Positions 23,398-36,870 of a stretch of 64,000 bases of DNA are shown one piece after another (position 1 is the first letter of the stretch; each line of letters starts with the position of its first letter). The position numbers were made by a program, and so were the translations under genes. The stretch is taken from NCBI GenBank assembly GCA_037975125.1, contig CM075850.1:131635968-131699967 (forward strand). Reading direction: 5' to 3'. The notes under the pieces are model-generated. The model was not told where the DNA came from and did not search any database. It saw only the letters and a list, made by a program, of their open reading frames with translations. The DNA is from Latrodectus hesperus. Its lineage: Eukaryota > Arthropoda > Arachnida > Araneae > Theridiidae.

Positions 23398-23605
23398 TCT
23401 GAACTCAGCCTTTCATTCTTTCAGTGGGTCGATAAACTGAGTACCAAGCATGCTTAGGAACTAATCACTGGAGGTTTTACGTTAGGCGGACCACCTAACT
23501 GGGACTATGTTTCGAAACCCAGGAACCTCGGTCATGAAGACAGTTATGGGCACTGTAGGCCTTGGCTCACATGGGCTATCGTGCGACGGAGTTTAGTTTA
23601 GTTTA
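23398..23605 (-). mobile_element. tRNA-derived SINE fragment, minus orientation
   Basis: On the minus strand there is a tRNA-like head with TAGCCCATGTGAGCC (A-box-like) and GGGTTTCGAAAC (B-box-like). A GC-richer body follows, containing GGTGGTCCGCCTAAC. The plus-strand right edge repeats TTTAG units. It stands out from the AT-rich surroundings. The family is not the same as the AAC-tailed SINE at 17.1 kb. Confidence 0.55.
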
Positions 23606-25305
23606 AATATCTGAACAAAGCTGATATTAAAAAATTAATTGCTGTTGTATGTTTGCGCAATAAGAATGTCATAAAGAAAAATCTTTTTTTAGAAACTGGA
23701 TACTATTTGCCTCCAACATGTTCGTGATTTATAAAGTAACAAAAAGTTGATTTAGAAATATATTCTTATTACAATTTAAATGATAGCTGAATTAATCATT
23801 TACTTATCCCCTTCTAATTAAGACTATTATATTAAAATATCAATTTAAATAATTTAACTTTCAAATAAAATCCTATTGTTAAATAGTATTCATGTTAGCA
23901 TAATGCTAGCAAACATTATGATACAAGTAATAAAACTAAACTTTCTAGCATGACAGCCCCCATGGGACTAAGACTTACAATCCCCACATCTATTTTCTAG
24001 ATTGAGGATTCGGAGATGGAAATCATTTCTTAGTTAAGTGATCAGCCTAATGAATGAACATGCTTAGTACTCAATATTGCATTGAATGGATATTACCAAA
24101 CATATAGTATCATTTATTTTTAATTATGTGGCCAAACTATATGGCAGTCTATAAAACTTTATTTATGAATAAATTGCTTACAATATATTGAATCATACCG
24201 TTCAGCTATATTAAACATGCATTGTAAATAAATAATGACTTCCAAGTAAAATTTTGAAGAAATTGTAAAATATAAGATTGATATTTTATTAAAAAAAATA
24301 ATTGCTCCTTAGCATTTTCAACAATATAAATTGAAAAAAAAAAACATTGCTTATCAATCCTATATTTTTCATTATAAAATATATGATTGACATTTTATTA
24401 AAACAAATTATTTAATATTTTTCTTAGCATTATATCTACAAAAAAGTTACAAGTGAAAGCAAAGAATTATTATTTGTTATTATTGGCATTGACATCTGAG
24501 CTAAATTACGCTCTTTGCATTACAAAAATCTTCAATTTCTATTTTCATTTAGGAGTGCAATCTTGCTCTTAATTAACAAAAATAATATCTTGTCTTACTT
24601 TAGTCACTTAATTTGGGTGTCTCGGTACTTTGATGTTTCTAGTGATGGGTTAACTTAAAGGATTTAATCAACAATCTCTATAATTAAATCTGAAGCAACC
24701 TTAAGCATTTCAAAGTAATTTATCTGAGTTTGTTTCATTTTTGATTTCATCAAGAAACAATAATAATACTGTTACAAGAATAATGCAAGCAATAACGGTA
24801 CACTAATATAATTTTACAATAATATAGTTACAACAACAATAATTAATGCAGTTTCAGAAATTGGAAAATCAGAGACTAGCAATGAACGATGTACAAAAAT
24901 AATGTATATTCCACTTTCTTAAAACTTGAATAGCTTATTTAGAATTACAATAAAGAGTCAAGTAGAAAATCATATTGAACTACGTCTAGTGCAATACCAG
25001 TAATTTAGGGTGAGAAAATCAATAAACTGTATTGCCGAAGTAAAAAGCAGAAAAGACCATTGAAGTTTAAAAAAACTTTAGAAGTTTGCAATAAAAATAG
25101 CTACCTTAAAAGCATCTCACTTTCATTGTGATAGTATATTACCTAAATTTTCTTAAATCTTTATATATGGTGGAAACATTACTTAATATCTTTTATGAAT
25201 GGAAAAACTTTCTACACATAGATGTGAGTACTAAGATCAACATAGAGTGAGCATAAAAACTGAAGACTGTTCTTATCAAATGGCCGCCGAGTTTAATATA
25301 AAAGG
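23606..25305. other. Non-coding AT-rich stretch
   Basis: No exon, transposase or RNA gene seen in 1.7 kb. It ends next to the solo LTR. Confidence 0.5.
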
Positions 25306-25560
25306 TGTAGCGTGTAGCATGTAGCTTGTTTAATAGGAACAAAGAAATAAGTTCCTTAAATAGCTCAAAATAATTTATTACAATTTAAGGTACAATTTGA
25401 GCACAACACAGATACTACAAATAATACTAAGTTACATCTAAAACATTTAAATTTGAAGGAAATAGGGTAAACATGCGAGTCATATGGACATATGTCTCAT
25501 TCCTCCGGTTGTTGGAGAGGGACTGGCCTCCCCGTTGACGATGCCATGGGTGGCGCTACA
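25306..25560 (-). mobile_element. Probable solo LTR, 255 bp
   Basis: The segment is bounded by TGTAG...CTACA, the usual TG...CA ends in short inverted form. It is flanked by AAGG on both sides (25302-25305 and 25561-25564), which fits a 4-bp target duplication as in Ty3/gypsy elements. Its interior has a GC-rich block (25490-25560), unlike the neighbourhood. On the minus strand an AATAAA lies in the 3' half, suggesting minus orientation. No internal retrotransposon genes adjoin it, so it would be a recombination remnant. Confidence 0.6.
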
Positions 25561-28500
25561 AAGGTGCATTTATCAAAACTGTTTACGCGCGGTTGCTTAA
25601 ATTTATTTCTCAAATAAATTTAAAACACACTTAAAATTCAGAATACATTTCAGAATAAATTTTGAAATAAAATCTGTTATTTTCCTGTTTTTCCAAGCTG
25701 TAATGAGCTAAATATTAGATTCATTACAAATGCTTTCATAAATTAATATTAATAAAATATCTCATTCCATTTTTTTTAACTGATAAAAAATTTTTGTAAC
25801 TGCATAAGGTATTTTGATTATTCTGGGGAATTGTTCAAACTCATGATTGGATAGAGTTTCTTTTTCCGTTTTATTTTCCGCAGAAATTATTATAAGCGTT
25901 TTAGCTATATATGAAATAAAAACAAGCAAAAAAAGTACGACAAGCATCAATATAATTCAGAAAAATCAAAGCTGTTGAAGTTAATTTTTCTTCTTTTCCC
26001 TAAATTTCGGTATTCATAAAATAATGATTTCTCTATTCAGCGGTAAATTTTGATTTCTTAAACAAATTTTAAGGGCTTAAATAAAAGTTCTTGAATTTAA
26101 TCATTCAGAAATAAAATTAGAATGTTGTTTTCTCTTCACAAATGTTTGCTTTTATTTTACTGCTTTACAAAAACAAATATATGAATAAACATTGTTAAAA
26201 ATTCTCACATACATGTTAGAGAAAATTTGATGGGTGTGTTTCTCGAATTGTTATATTGTTAATGAACTCTAATCTCGTTAAAAAGAAATATTATACCTTA
26301 AGAGGTAAAAAAAAATTTGATTTTTAGTGAAAAAAGCTGAGCTAGTAATATAAACTATGGATTCATCTTTTCTAAGTTTAAATTATTTTTGATAACTGGT
26401 TTGTTAAATATTTGAGGAATAATTTGGAACTTTTTGTGTAACATTGCCGCTATCCCCAAATTTATTTTTCGATATTTCAGTTCACTCATATTTTTTAAAA
26501 AATCTAAAATTTAGTATAGATAATTTTAAACACTGTTGAGAGAAAAATAAATTGTAATTTTTAATTTCGATAATTATATTCCATACATTTAAATAAATTA
26601 CTTCCCATTACGTTATTCATAAAATGTCTCGCATTTTTTCTTTAAAAATTTATGCTGCTAGGTCTATTTTCATAATATGATCACACTATAAAATTTAAAA
26701 GTTAAATGTAGAGTTATTTTTGTATTGTTTGGTAAGTAACTATCCAGGGATTTTTTGTTTAGATTGTGTCAGATATATTTTTCAGTTCTATATGATTAAC
26801 ATTTTGAACAAATTTTATACTTCAGCATGAACATTTTTTCACTAATCAACCGATTTAAAACATCGAGTTTTATTTTTGCCGTAAGAATATATTTTGAAAC
26901 TATTTCTGTCACAATAATTTGAAATTATTTCTGTATTGATCAATAATGAGCAATTTTTCAGTGCATGTAATTTTTTTTTTTTTTTACAATTTCTTTTACC
27001 AATTTACCAATAACTTTTTGATGTTATTAGAGGTGAAATAAAACAATGCATGTTTTTATTGTGCGTCTTGAAGTATCTGAAATGTCATTGAATGATAAGT
27101 AAAATTTGTTACTAGAGAAAGAGAATTGCTTCTGACATCACACGTAATGTTAGTCCCATAGAAATTGGTGATACTGATAATTTTTAGTTTCTAATATAAT
27201 AAGAACTTCAAATATTAATTAACTTTGCTTTATTTTTTGAGAGAGAGAGAGTTGATTTTTTATGCTTTACTCAATAATAGAAGGCAATTGGTAAAATAAA
27301 ATTTTGATTACTTTTTCAGAAACATCAATTAAATGTCTTGTTTGATTCTCCAGATTGGTAATAAAGATTTGAATTAAATGAATTGACAATGGATGTTATT
27401 TTGTATTTTTGCTGTAAAATTTTTTGACTGAAATATTTTAGAATATGAGCTAATGTTATGAGAGTTGCATAGTCTTATGATTTCCAGTAAAATAGAGAGC
27501 ATTTTATATTTGCTTTTAAAAAATTTATTTTTAAGTAAGAATTTAGATTAGTTTATTGAATCACAAGACTTGATTTTTGACAGTTCTCTCATTTTACAGA
27601 CTCAACGTTGTATTACAGCACTTGTAATTAATTTAAACCATATTTAATGCTGATTTAAAATTTCTGTAAAGTTGCTCATGCTGCGATGTTATTAAATTAT
27701 GTAATTTTCTTAATTTCGAAACTCTTCTCGAACCAAGAACATAGCTATGTGGTTCTTATATTCTTTTAAAAATTGCCATTTATACGTTGTAATCATGCCA
27801 TTGACATTTATGTGTTATGACATTAAGATCAGAAAAAATATTTACAGCATCGGATGTATCTCCTTTTTTTCATTTTTGTAGAATAATTTTTCTTAAAAAT
27901 ATTGGCTACATTTGTCTGTTTTTAGAAAATAGCTGTTTTGCTCATTGCAGCGTATTCGCTTACACTTTTTCCATAACGTCGTGATTAGAAAATGTATTTC
28001 AACGCAAAGGGAAAAAGTAAAGATTTCAATATTTGATACCTTCATAATTAATAGGAATTTGCAATAGTTCAGCGTTTTTTTAGATAGACGAAAAATTTTC
28101 CTTGAATCCATATTGTTGACTTAAAAAGATATGTAAGGAACTGATTATTGCTATCATTCTATAACTTGTTTCATAAGAGAATGTAACTAAAGTTGATGTT
28201 CTTAATTCGAACAGATTCAGTTCAATGCGAATGTTCAAAAATGCATGCGCATGAGGAGGATTCGAAAATAAACATCATGAATGAAAAGAATCGTTTGTTC
28301 TATGATGAATTTTATTTGTGGAATACAGTTCCGAACTTTATAAAATTAACAACTTGCTTCTGTAACGTATTCTGAAATTTTAATTATAATAAGAGTTTTT
28401 TTTTAAATTTTCATTCTTGAGCTACTTCTATGATTTAATCAGCAAATAAATATTTTTCATGTATATTTTATAAAAAAATTACTTTATTGTTAATTTATAA

Positions 28501-31500
28501 GAAAATTTAGGATTCAGGAATCAACAAGAATTCATAATAAATTTCAGCATGTACAATGTCCCAAGAAATTTTAATTACATATTTTAAGAATGATTGGAAT
28601 TCGATGTATCAGACATCCTCCTAAATTTAAATGTTTAAAAGCTGCGTTTCAATGTTTTCAAATTTTTAGCTCTTATGTTTTTAAAAAGAAGTAGCATTTT
28701 CCAGTTAACCAGGATCTAAAAATCGCTAAACGCAAAACACCACTTTTGTAAAATTAATAATTTAGTAATTTCAGCCATAATATATTAATCTCTGTAATAA
28801 TGATAAATCATCCCTATAAATATAAAACGTATTCTCGTGAAAACAATCATATTTAATTACTTTGTTATTAGTTGATTTTCATGGTCCACACTTAACTAAA
28901 ATGTGGTCAAGATTATTGCCACGATAATTTAATGCAATATTATCATTTGATTATTTATGTTTCTTTTTATTGATTTTTAATAATGTTATATTTAATAAAG
29001 ATTTCCTTTATTACTTAAATTTCTTAAATGTATGACTGTATATGAACAATTTGAACTTGGTAAATATTTTAAAGCCATCATTGTGATTGTAATGTGGCAA
29101 ATAATAGTGGTGCCATCATTTTGATCATAAGGTCCTGAAAATTAACTGCAGAATCATTATCTAGAAAAAAATATGGACTACCGTTCAACTTTTAAAAATA
29201 TCAGAACTATATATTAAAAAATGATTGTTATGTGTGCTTCCCAAACAAGACTTTATGTGACATAAATTGTAAGTGAGAGATAAAATAATATGAAATAGAG
29301 TGTCCTTATGTAATTTTTAATTAAAAATTAATGACTTTCAATATCCCTCTTTGTCAATGTTTCATTAGCTTTTTCACTTCAAGAAATAAATTTAATAGAC
29401 ATTTCTATTGAGATTATTCTATACAGTATCACTTTAACCCAGTTCTTATTGATATAAAATAAAATTTTTAAAAAATTAAGAAAAAAAATATCTATCCCAA
29501 AACTGGCTAAATGGATTTTATCGCATTTCGCGAATATGTATGGCTTCTACCTTTGCTAGTGGCTGAAATTCGTTAAAGAATACGCGTCTTCTGTAAATTG
29601 AAACGACCTTCGAATATTTAAGACGTGAATAATTCTTTGAGAGATAGAGCGGTAAGTCTCGTATTTAATTTTTACAAGTTCCATCTTACTATTGTTTTCC
29701 TTGAAGATATGTTTAACAATTTAAGCACTCAATTTATTCACTTTCACAATCATAAAATCAAGCTCGTAAAAGCAATAAAAAAATGAATTATAATTGTATT
29801 TTTTTTTCTGGTAAAATATGTGTTATGTAACGTCGAACTGCGTTAATATATAATTTAAACTATTTTGATAGCATTAATTCTACTCATTTTTATTTTCCAA
29901 ATTATTTTAATGCTTAAAAATATAAAAATCTTCAATAATTTTATTTTTCGTTTATCTCAAAACTCTAATATGCATTATTTTAAAGAAAATCAAAAATTGT
30001 AATATATTTAAAAATAATTTGATGATAATTCTTTCAATTCATTGACTTTTTTCGCACTCTCTCTTTGTTTTTTAAATTACTGCAAAACGTGAGAAAAATA
30101 TTTCTCAAGTAATAGTATTTAAATAAAAATTAATCATGATAATATTTTTCTTCAAATAAATCAGATGAAAATGCTCTTATTACTATTTTTTTTAAATTAT
30201 TTCTATTACTTAAGTATTGCTAGCCATAAGTACAGCAACCATACACATGTTATGATTTATGTTATCTATAGTTGTTTTCTAAAATAAATATTGCATAAAA
30301 ATCTCAAGATATTTTTCAAGAACTATAGAATCAGTATTTCAGTATTTTATTCTACGAGTATCTGTTGTTATACTTTTGTTATTAAAGCTAGTATAGCATT
30401 GCAAATATATTAATTGTAAAGCATAACGAATTTAAATGTTCTGTTTTTTCATCTAGTTAAGAATTATTTCTAATTTTATATAAATTGATTTTTTTGATAG
30501 CTTTCAAATAGGCTTAAGAATATTCGGTCCTATTTCTTCTTTTTTTCTGAACTTTAATTTATGATAACAAAACTTTTAATGATTACTTAGAGATTGCCTT
30601 CTTTTAATAAATATATTTTGTAATGCATAAAGTTAATTGACAAAACATAATTGAAAATAGAAATCGTTAATCATTATTCGTATAAGTATCATTCGGAAAT
30701 TAGAGGTGAACTTACGTGAAAAAATAGATAGTAAAGCAAGTTATGTGTTCCAAAGTTCCATATTCTTATGAGATCTGAAAGCCGCAGAAAATAATAAATC
30801 ATGATAAACTCCATTATTCTTTCTTTTCAAACACTACACATAATCTTAAGAAATATGTACAGTAAAATTCATTTTAGCTTTTGTTAATTCAAGGGATCTC
30901 TGAATATATTTCTCTGAGAAATTTAACTTGCAATATTTTTCAGCTAAATTTAAAAAATTGTAAATATATTAATTTTAAAAAAATAGCTGCTAACTGATTA
31001 TGCATGACATGAGTTTAAAGTATAACATATTATGTAGGTGAATACACATACACAATTCATCCCAAATCTCAGAACTCAATAAAATTTCATTTCAGAAGGT
31101 AATTATTTGATATGCCAATTTTTAAATCTGATTAAACTCATATCAAATATTAAAATTTTTATTCTAATTGCATTCTATGATTAGCAACTATTTTCAGCAT
31201 TCTAACTTTATATAAATTATGGCAAAATGCATTAGAAAGATACTTTGCCCCAAATATCCAACACAAATTCAGAAGTGTATTTATTCAAATCTAAAAACTA
31301 CTCAGATTCAAAGATTTTCGATTTTATTAAATTATTATTATTATTCCGATTTTATTAAATTATTATATGTTGTTCTACAAATTATATAACTATGTAAATC
31401 TCAATAAAAAATTCCTAATAAAATGTTCTCAATCAATCAATCAACATAAATGCTTTAAATATGGAAATCTGTCGTATTTATGATTCGATTAAATAGTAGA

Positions 31501-31870
31501 TAAGCTCAAGGTACTTCTCCATCTTTCATGATTTTTGAGTAATTGTTAATGGGTCGAAACTTGTCTCTATTATAACTTTGTCACGTGGGAAGAACATGCT
31601 TTATGGATTTTCATTTAGAGAACTCCATAGCAGATGTGGCCTCAGTTTAAAAGTAACCTAAGAAATTAATAATGTACTGTAGGAGGAAACGATATGCTAC
31701 CAGTAAAACTTAGAAATAAAAGGTTCTATGATTTAAACTAAACAAGATATTGAAAATAATTCAGTTACAAAATTATAAACCAGAGTTATTTACTACCAAA
31801 CGACATAACTTGAGGAAAGACAGGAAAAAAATATAACTCGTACTAGTCTGTAACATTGTTACGTCAAGCA
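25561..31870. other. 6.3 kb without recognisable gene
   Basis: AT-rich with many homopolymer runs and a short GA run at about 27238-27250. Short open stretches (25762-25950 minus, 27893-28111 minus, 28193-28375 plus) lack supporting motifs. A good plus-strand donor (GAGCG|GTAAGTCTCG, GT at about 29652) follows a slightly GC-richer patch (29540-29650) and could mark an isolated non-coding exon. No partner was found. Confidence 0.45.
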
Positions 31871-31889
31871 ACATTTCAGGTTAGTTTCA

Positions 31890-32050
31890 TCTAAAGCCTA
31901 ACTCTCGTAAGACTAAAGGCCTAATGGTAGAGCATGCTTTACGTTTGCAATAGGATCTGGGTTTGCCTTCAGTGAGAGTATACTAATTAACCCTCATAAG
32001 AGAGTATCTTGAACTCACTCAAGAATCATAGTGATATTAAGGGACTAGCA
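31890..32050 (+). mobile_element. tRNA-derived SINE, diverged copy
   Basis: It has a tRNA-like A-box region (GGCCTAATGGTAGAGCATG) and a degraded B box (CTGGGTTTGCCTT). The body shares CTAATTAACCCTC with the SINE at 55262-55450. The copies are diverged, so this is an old insertion. Confidence 0.5.
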
Positions 32051-33504
32051 AAAAAGCGTTATATTCATGTATTAGTAAGACATAAATACAAAACAAAGCA
32101 ATCAACACAAAAGTGATTAAGACAACTCAACTTGTAGATGACTCTTGAAGAAAAGACAAATAGTGTGTTATACAAATAAATATGGTACGTAATATTTTCT
32201 CAACAGGTATGAAATCCGATTACTCAGATGTCAGTCAAGTGTTGTGGTTATAGAAACATACTTCAGTTAAGAATATAAAGATATCATACTCCTAGATGAG
32301 GAATATAAACTGTGTAACAGAATGTTTGCAGGGCTCTACATGAATGTTTTCCTGGAGGACTGCAATCTTTATAAGATTTTCTTCCGTACTGTGGAATGGT
32401 TCAAAGAGACTGACTAAGTAATCAACTGATTACTATCAGGCACAACATCCATAGTAAATTCTTATTGTTTTACAACTTTTCAATTAAATTCTTTCAGATA
32501 TTAATATAAAATCACTAACTTTCAAATTTTACAGCTAGTGACGGTGCCAATCGCCTTGTCTTATAGCACATAATTATTTTCTTATACTTCGACACCTTTA
32601 TGATGAAAATAGTTATCACAGTTTCAAAATGATATGAGACGAAATATACTGGGAACCTTACATATTTGACAATGTTTTTGAAAGACTTTTATAAAAATAA
32701 CGAAACTGGTTCTTATAAATGATGCATTTACTTATAGATTTGACAATAATAATAATACATAATGAGAATGAAATGAATGATTTGTGACTGGAGAAAGCAA
32801 AATATTTTACAACCTTTTTTACACGAATGGATAGAAGAGCTAGTCATTTTAATTTCAGTGCAATTTTTATCCTGTCTTGTAAATTTTACGTGCGTAGTTT
32901 GTCACCATCTGGGAGTTTCAATTTTAATGATCAGCATTGTATATTAACTAATATAGTAATTAATGAAATGTTAGGAAATTTTAAGCATGAAATTTAGAAA
33001 GTAAAATAATTTTGATTCTAAATTAAAAGACTAAAATTTTAAATTTTTTAAAAAGTAATAAAAATTTCACAAAATAACTAGAAATTCTATAAGATATTGA
33101 AAATAAAACTTTCCTATAAAAAATTTAATTGAGAAATATATTTGATAAAAATGTGAAATATTTTATAATTGAGTCATTAAGTATCAATAATTTATTAAAA
33201 TTTGACTATAAGTTTGATAATTTGATTGAAAAATCTTTGATATAAATATCATTCATAGCAAAAATTAATCAATTTTTGATAAGCACAAGAAATTGTTTAA
33301 TCGAAGAAATTCATTTTTTATAGTATTATGGTATTCTCTAATTGTATACTTATTTTATTATATGTATGATTGGAAAAATAAATAAACTTATATAAAATAA
33401 AAAATAAAAATTCTCTATTAATGCTATAGTGGAAGTTCACAAACGTTAAATCTTTTACATAGGATGTTATTTTTAATAATGAATTAAAAGCTATATGTGT
33501 TTAT
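32051..33504. other. Non-coding AT-rich stretch
   Basis: No reading frame, repeat or RNA signature recognised. Confidence 0.5.
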
Positions 33505-33800
33505 TATATGCGCATATTGCCAACCAACTTGTCTAGTGGTCAGAGGCCTGATTACGGATAAGGAGGTCCTGAGTTCGAATCCCGGTTCGCGCATGGATGT
33601 ACTTTCTCTATCTATCCTGTATTTGTCCTTTCCTTGTATGAATGAGGCGTAAATGGTTGCCTATCCTATAAATGGGTCCCTATGACATGTGTGTACTGAG
33701 GAAGTCGGACTGCACACCAAAATATGGTTCAGTTGGAAAAGTGGAGCAGCGCACCCCATGTTGCCAGCCTAGCTGGCACAAGACAATGAATGAATATGAG
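33505..33800 (+). mobile_element. tRNA-derived SINE, well-preserved head
   Basis: The A box (TTGTCTAGTGGTCAGAGG) and a perfect-looking B box (GAGTTCGAATCCC, about 33572-33584) are spaced as in a tRNA. A GC-richer body of about 200 bp ends near GACAATGAATGAAT. The T stem has a mismatch and the acceptor stem does not pair properly, so it is not a functional tRNA. It is probably the least decayed SINE here. Confidence 0.75.
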
Positions 33801-35381
33801 CATATTTTAATGAATATTTATTTAATCATCAATGTATATTTTAATTGCAAAAGAAAATAACTCAGTCTTGGCATTTGTAAAAATGACCATCTTAGCTGAT
33901 ACCGAAGTTTTACATATTCCTATGAATCGGGAATTTAAACAAATACTCCCCGAAATATATTATTATTATTTATCAATAATAAATATTAATCCCTAACGGA
34001 AAACTTTTTAAATTTTTTTCTTGGTTCATTATATGAAAAATTCTGACTATTTCAGTGATCTGAGATTTTTCTCCAAATTGACTCAAAAGCTCTATTGCTA
34101 TTGAAAATCTAAAGAGCATAAACACTTCCTCAGGGTTTTTAAACTATGTACAGAAAAATGTGAAATATTATGTCTATTTCCTATAAAAAATTTTTTTCAT
34201 TGAATTCAATTAGTTTATAGGATGTCGCTACAAGCCAAGGAAGACTGAAAGTTTTCAAATGTTTTTTTTTTCTTTTTTCCCTGTGTGAATGATATGTAAT
34301 GTGTTTAAACACTATTTTCAATTAATCTGCGTAATTAAAAATAGGCCTTTGTAAATGAAATTCGATTTTGTCCCAAAATCAATAAACTGAAACAAAAAGT
34401 AGATCTTGCAGATGAATAGCTAGTATTGCTTCCATTTTTATATTGGATGATTGTACTGTTTCAAAATCCACTTTAAATAATATAGGCCCCAGTTGAATTT
34501 ACTTCAATTTTCAAAAAGTGACTTCAAAGAAATAAACCTATGAGATAGAAAGTACTGAGTTTTAGTTTCAAGAAAATCTCATATCCTTAAATAATTTGAA
34601 TTTTTATTTTTGTAATATTATGTAAGTGTGAACTCTTTAATTCATATTGTCATAAATATTCATAATGAGATAAGATATGAAATGTTTATTCCGAATTATT
34701 TTTAATTTAAATGCTTTGGGACAAGTAATATTGTAAAAAAACAGTGCTACTTATAGCATAAAATAAAAAAATAAATAAATACTATTCATAAATTTATCAG
34801 ATTAAACTGGGAAAACTGCATTTATTTAACTTTGAATTTAAGTAGAGTTGAGTTTACGTGAAGTAAAGGTTTGTAAATGTACCAAATTATTTTATGTTTT
34901 ACGCGAAACAGAAGAATGTTTGTTTATAGTGACCAATTACTTAAGTTACATAGCTTAATGTAAAATTTTTTGAATATATATATATATATATATATATAGT
35001 AATAATAAAAAATATAGATTATTATTTTGTTGCGATAAAAAAGGTAGTTTTCAGAATGTCACTTATATATACTGCAATGTATAATGTATACGTCTATGTT
35101 TTTTATTTTTAATTATTTTTAAATTTTAGAGCCATTGCTTTTAATGAATTTACATCTTGTTTATTTATGCGAAAAAGAATTATAATGTTTCTATAACGAA
35201 GAAATTAAAAGATTTTTCATGTTTATTAATAAATTGTTATCATTATTCTTACATTCTTACAGATGAAGAATAACTAAAATTTTCAATTCCATGAAATACA
35301 GCAACAAAAATTCCAATTGAGAATCTAAAACATTAAAATATTGCTTCGAGAATTATTTCTTCAATAAAAATTTTCTATAAA
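33801..35381. other. Non-coding AT-rich stretch with short TA array
   Basis: Contains a 25-bp TA array at 34974-34998. No gene or other repeat recognised. Confidence 0.5.
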
Positions 35382-35635
35382 GACTTCTATTAAAAATTTT
35401 TTTTAAAAAGTGCCTTGCCTTCCATAATATATCGTAATTTTTGCGGTAAAGCTGGAGCTAAAATATTTTTTAAAATTTTTAGGACAAAGCAGAAAGAATT
35501 TAAAGAAATTTTTTGGAATGCAAAATTTTCTACAGCAAAAATTATCATATATCCAAGTTGTTTCTGTCTGCTGGTATAAATTACCTGATCCATTGCCTAA
35601 GATTTTGAACAATATCTCAATTTAGCCAACACAAC
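35382..35635. repeat. Direct duplication, copy A (about 254 bp)
   Basis: It is nearly identical to 36621-36870: only a few substitutions and a small indel in an A/T run near its left end. The duplicated unit runs from GACTTCTAT to TTTAGCCAACACAAC. Each copy has an open minus-strand frame beginning MDQVIYTSRQKQLGY, but each also has a plausible GT donor right after MDQ. I do not claim a protein. The near-identity shows a recent event. Confidence 0.85.
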
Positions 35636-36424
35636 ACAACAGTTTCAACGAAAGAGGTTATGTTACATGATCAATTCATATAAGAAATTTTGACTGTGAA
35701 AACATAGTTCTCAAACATCTTTTTACAAAGACAAAAACATTTAAAAGTTATTGATTATATAAATTGAATTTCGTTGCATGAAAAGGAATGAAATTTGCAT
35801 CAGGACTTTAGTATCTGATTAATTAAAAACATAAATTATATTTCATTTTGAAATTTTAGTTACAGTGTTCGCAACTAATTTTAATGGTAATTAAAATTGG
35901 TTTGAACTCATTGTAGAGTCACAGCACAGCCGATGTGTTAAAAACAAAACTTTTAAACACAAAGATATTTCTTCCGAAAATTACTTTACGATGAAATTGT
36001 ACAGGAAAAATCAGATCATATGGCTTTTTCACAATTCTTACTGAAGCTGCGATAAATATTAAAGCCATCAAAATTAATATTATATCACAATAAATTTCCT
36101 TTATTTCATCTGCCATTGCTTTCATGACGAAAAATTTTAATTCATATCACTAGAATACAGTGAATGAATAGTATAATAATATTAGAAATTAATTCATAAA
36201 ACACTGTCAACCATAAGAAACTATCATTAATTACAATGAAACAAAATATTAAAATTCATTTAAACTTAACGCTTGTATAAAAAATGGAAAAGAACTATAA
36301 GAAAGAGTATATTCTGAGAGGAGAGGTGAATTTTTCTAATTGATTAGTTAGTTGAGATTATAATTTAATAGTAAACTCTTATGAGACATTAAAATCAAGT
36401 TATACTATGTCAATCTGAACAGCA

Positions 36425-36572
36425 GTTACACATATTTACTTGATGATTAACAGAGAGAAATAGATTATAACTGATACTGTGCATTATAGTAGTCTAATAG
36501 AAATTAGACTACTTTAATGCAGTATCAGTTATAATCTATTTCTCTCTGTTAATCATCATTAAATGTGTAATT
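36425..36572. repeat. Large imperfect hairpin (about 55-bp arms)
   Basis: Arms 36442-36498 and 36503-36557 are inverse copies: GATGATTAACAGAGAGAAAT begins one, and its complement ends the other. They are separated by only about four bases. A two-base indel and one or two mismatches interrupt them. Weaker pairing extends outward (TTACACAT / ATGTGTAA). It lies between the two direct duplications. It could be a snap-back MITE remnant or a product of template switching. Confidence 0.88.
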
Positions 36573-36620
36573 ATTGTAGAAACAATAAAGCGATACAGAA
36601 AGCACAAATCACTAGTAATA

Positions 36621-36870
36621 GACTTCTATAAAAAATTTTAAAAAGTGCCTTGCCTTTCATAATATATCGTAATTTTTGCGGTAAAGCTGGAGCTAAAATA
36701 TTTTTTAAAATTTTTAGGACAAAGCAGAAATAATTTAAAGAAATTTTTTGGAATGCAAAATTTTCTACAGCAAAAATTATCATATATCCAAGTTGTTTCT
36801 GTCTGCTGGTATAAATTACCTGATCCATTGCCTAAGATTTTGAACAATATCTCAATTTAGCCAACACAAC
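36621..36870. repeat. Direct duplication, copy B (about 250 bp)
   Basis: Second copy of 35382-35635 in the same orientation, 1.24 kb away. Flanks outside the unit do not match (ACAAC continues as ACAACAG in copy A and CGCTCC here). The duplication therefore ends sharply. Confidence 0.85.

Noticed and set aside
25762..25950. 62-residue minus-strand frame with a signal-peptide-like start
   Set aside because: Hydrophobic N-terminus only; no cysteine pattern or family motif, so chance is likely.
29540..29660. Isolated consensus donor (GAGCG|GTAAGTCTCG) after a GC-richer patch
   Set aside because: Could end a non-coding first exon, but no acceptor or downstream coding exon was found.
33505..33590. 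Possible functional tRNA gene (good A and B boxes)
   Set aside because: The acceptor and T stems do not pair correctly and a long body follows, so it is a SINE head.
35919..36125. 68-residue minus-strand frame with a hydrophobic stretch (IILILMALIFIAASVRIV)
   Set aside because: Looks like a membrane segment, but there is no homology that I recognise, no splice support and no signal of conservation. AT-rich DNA often encodes hydrophobic runs.
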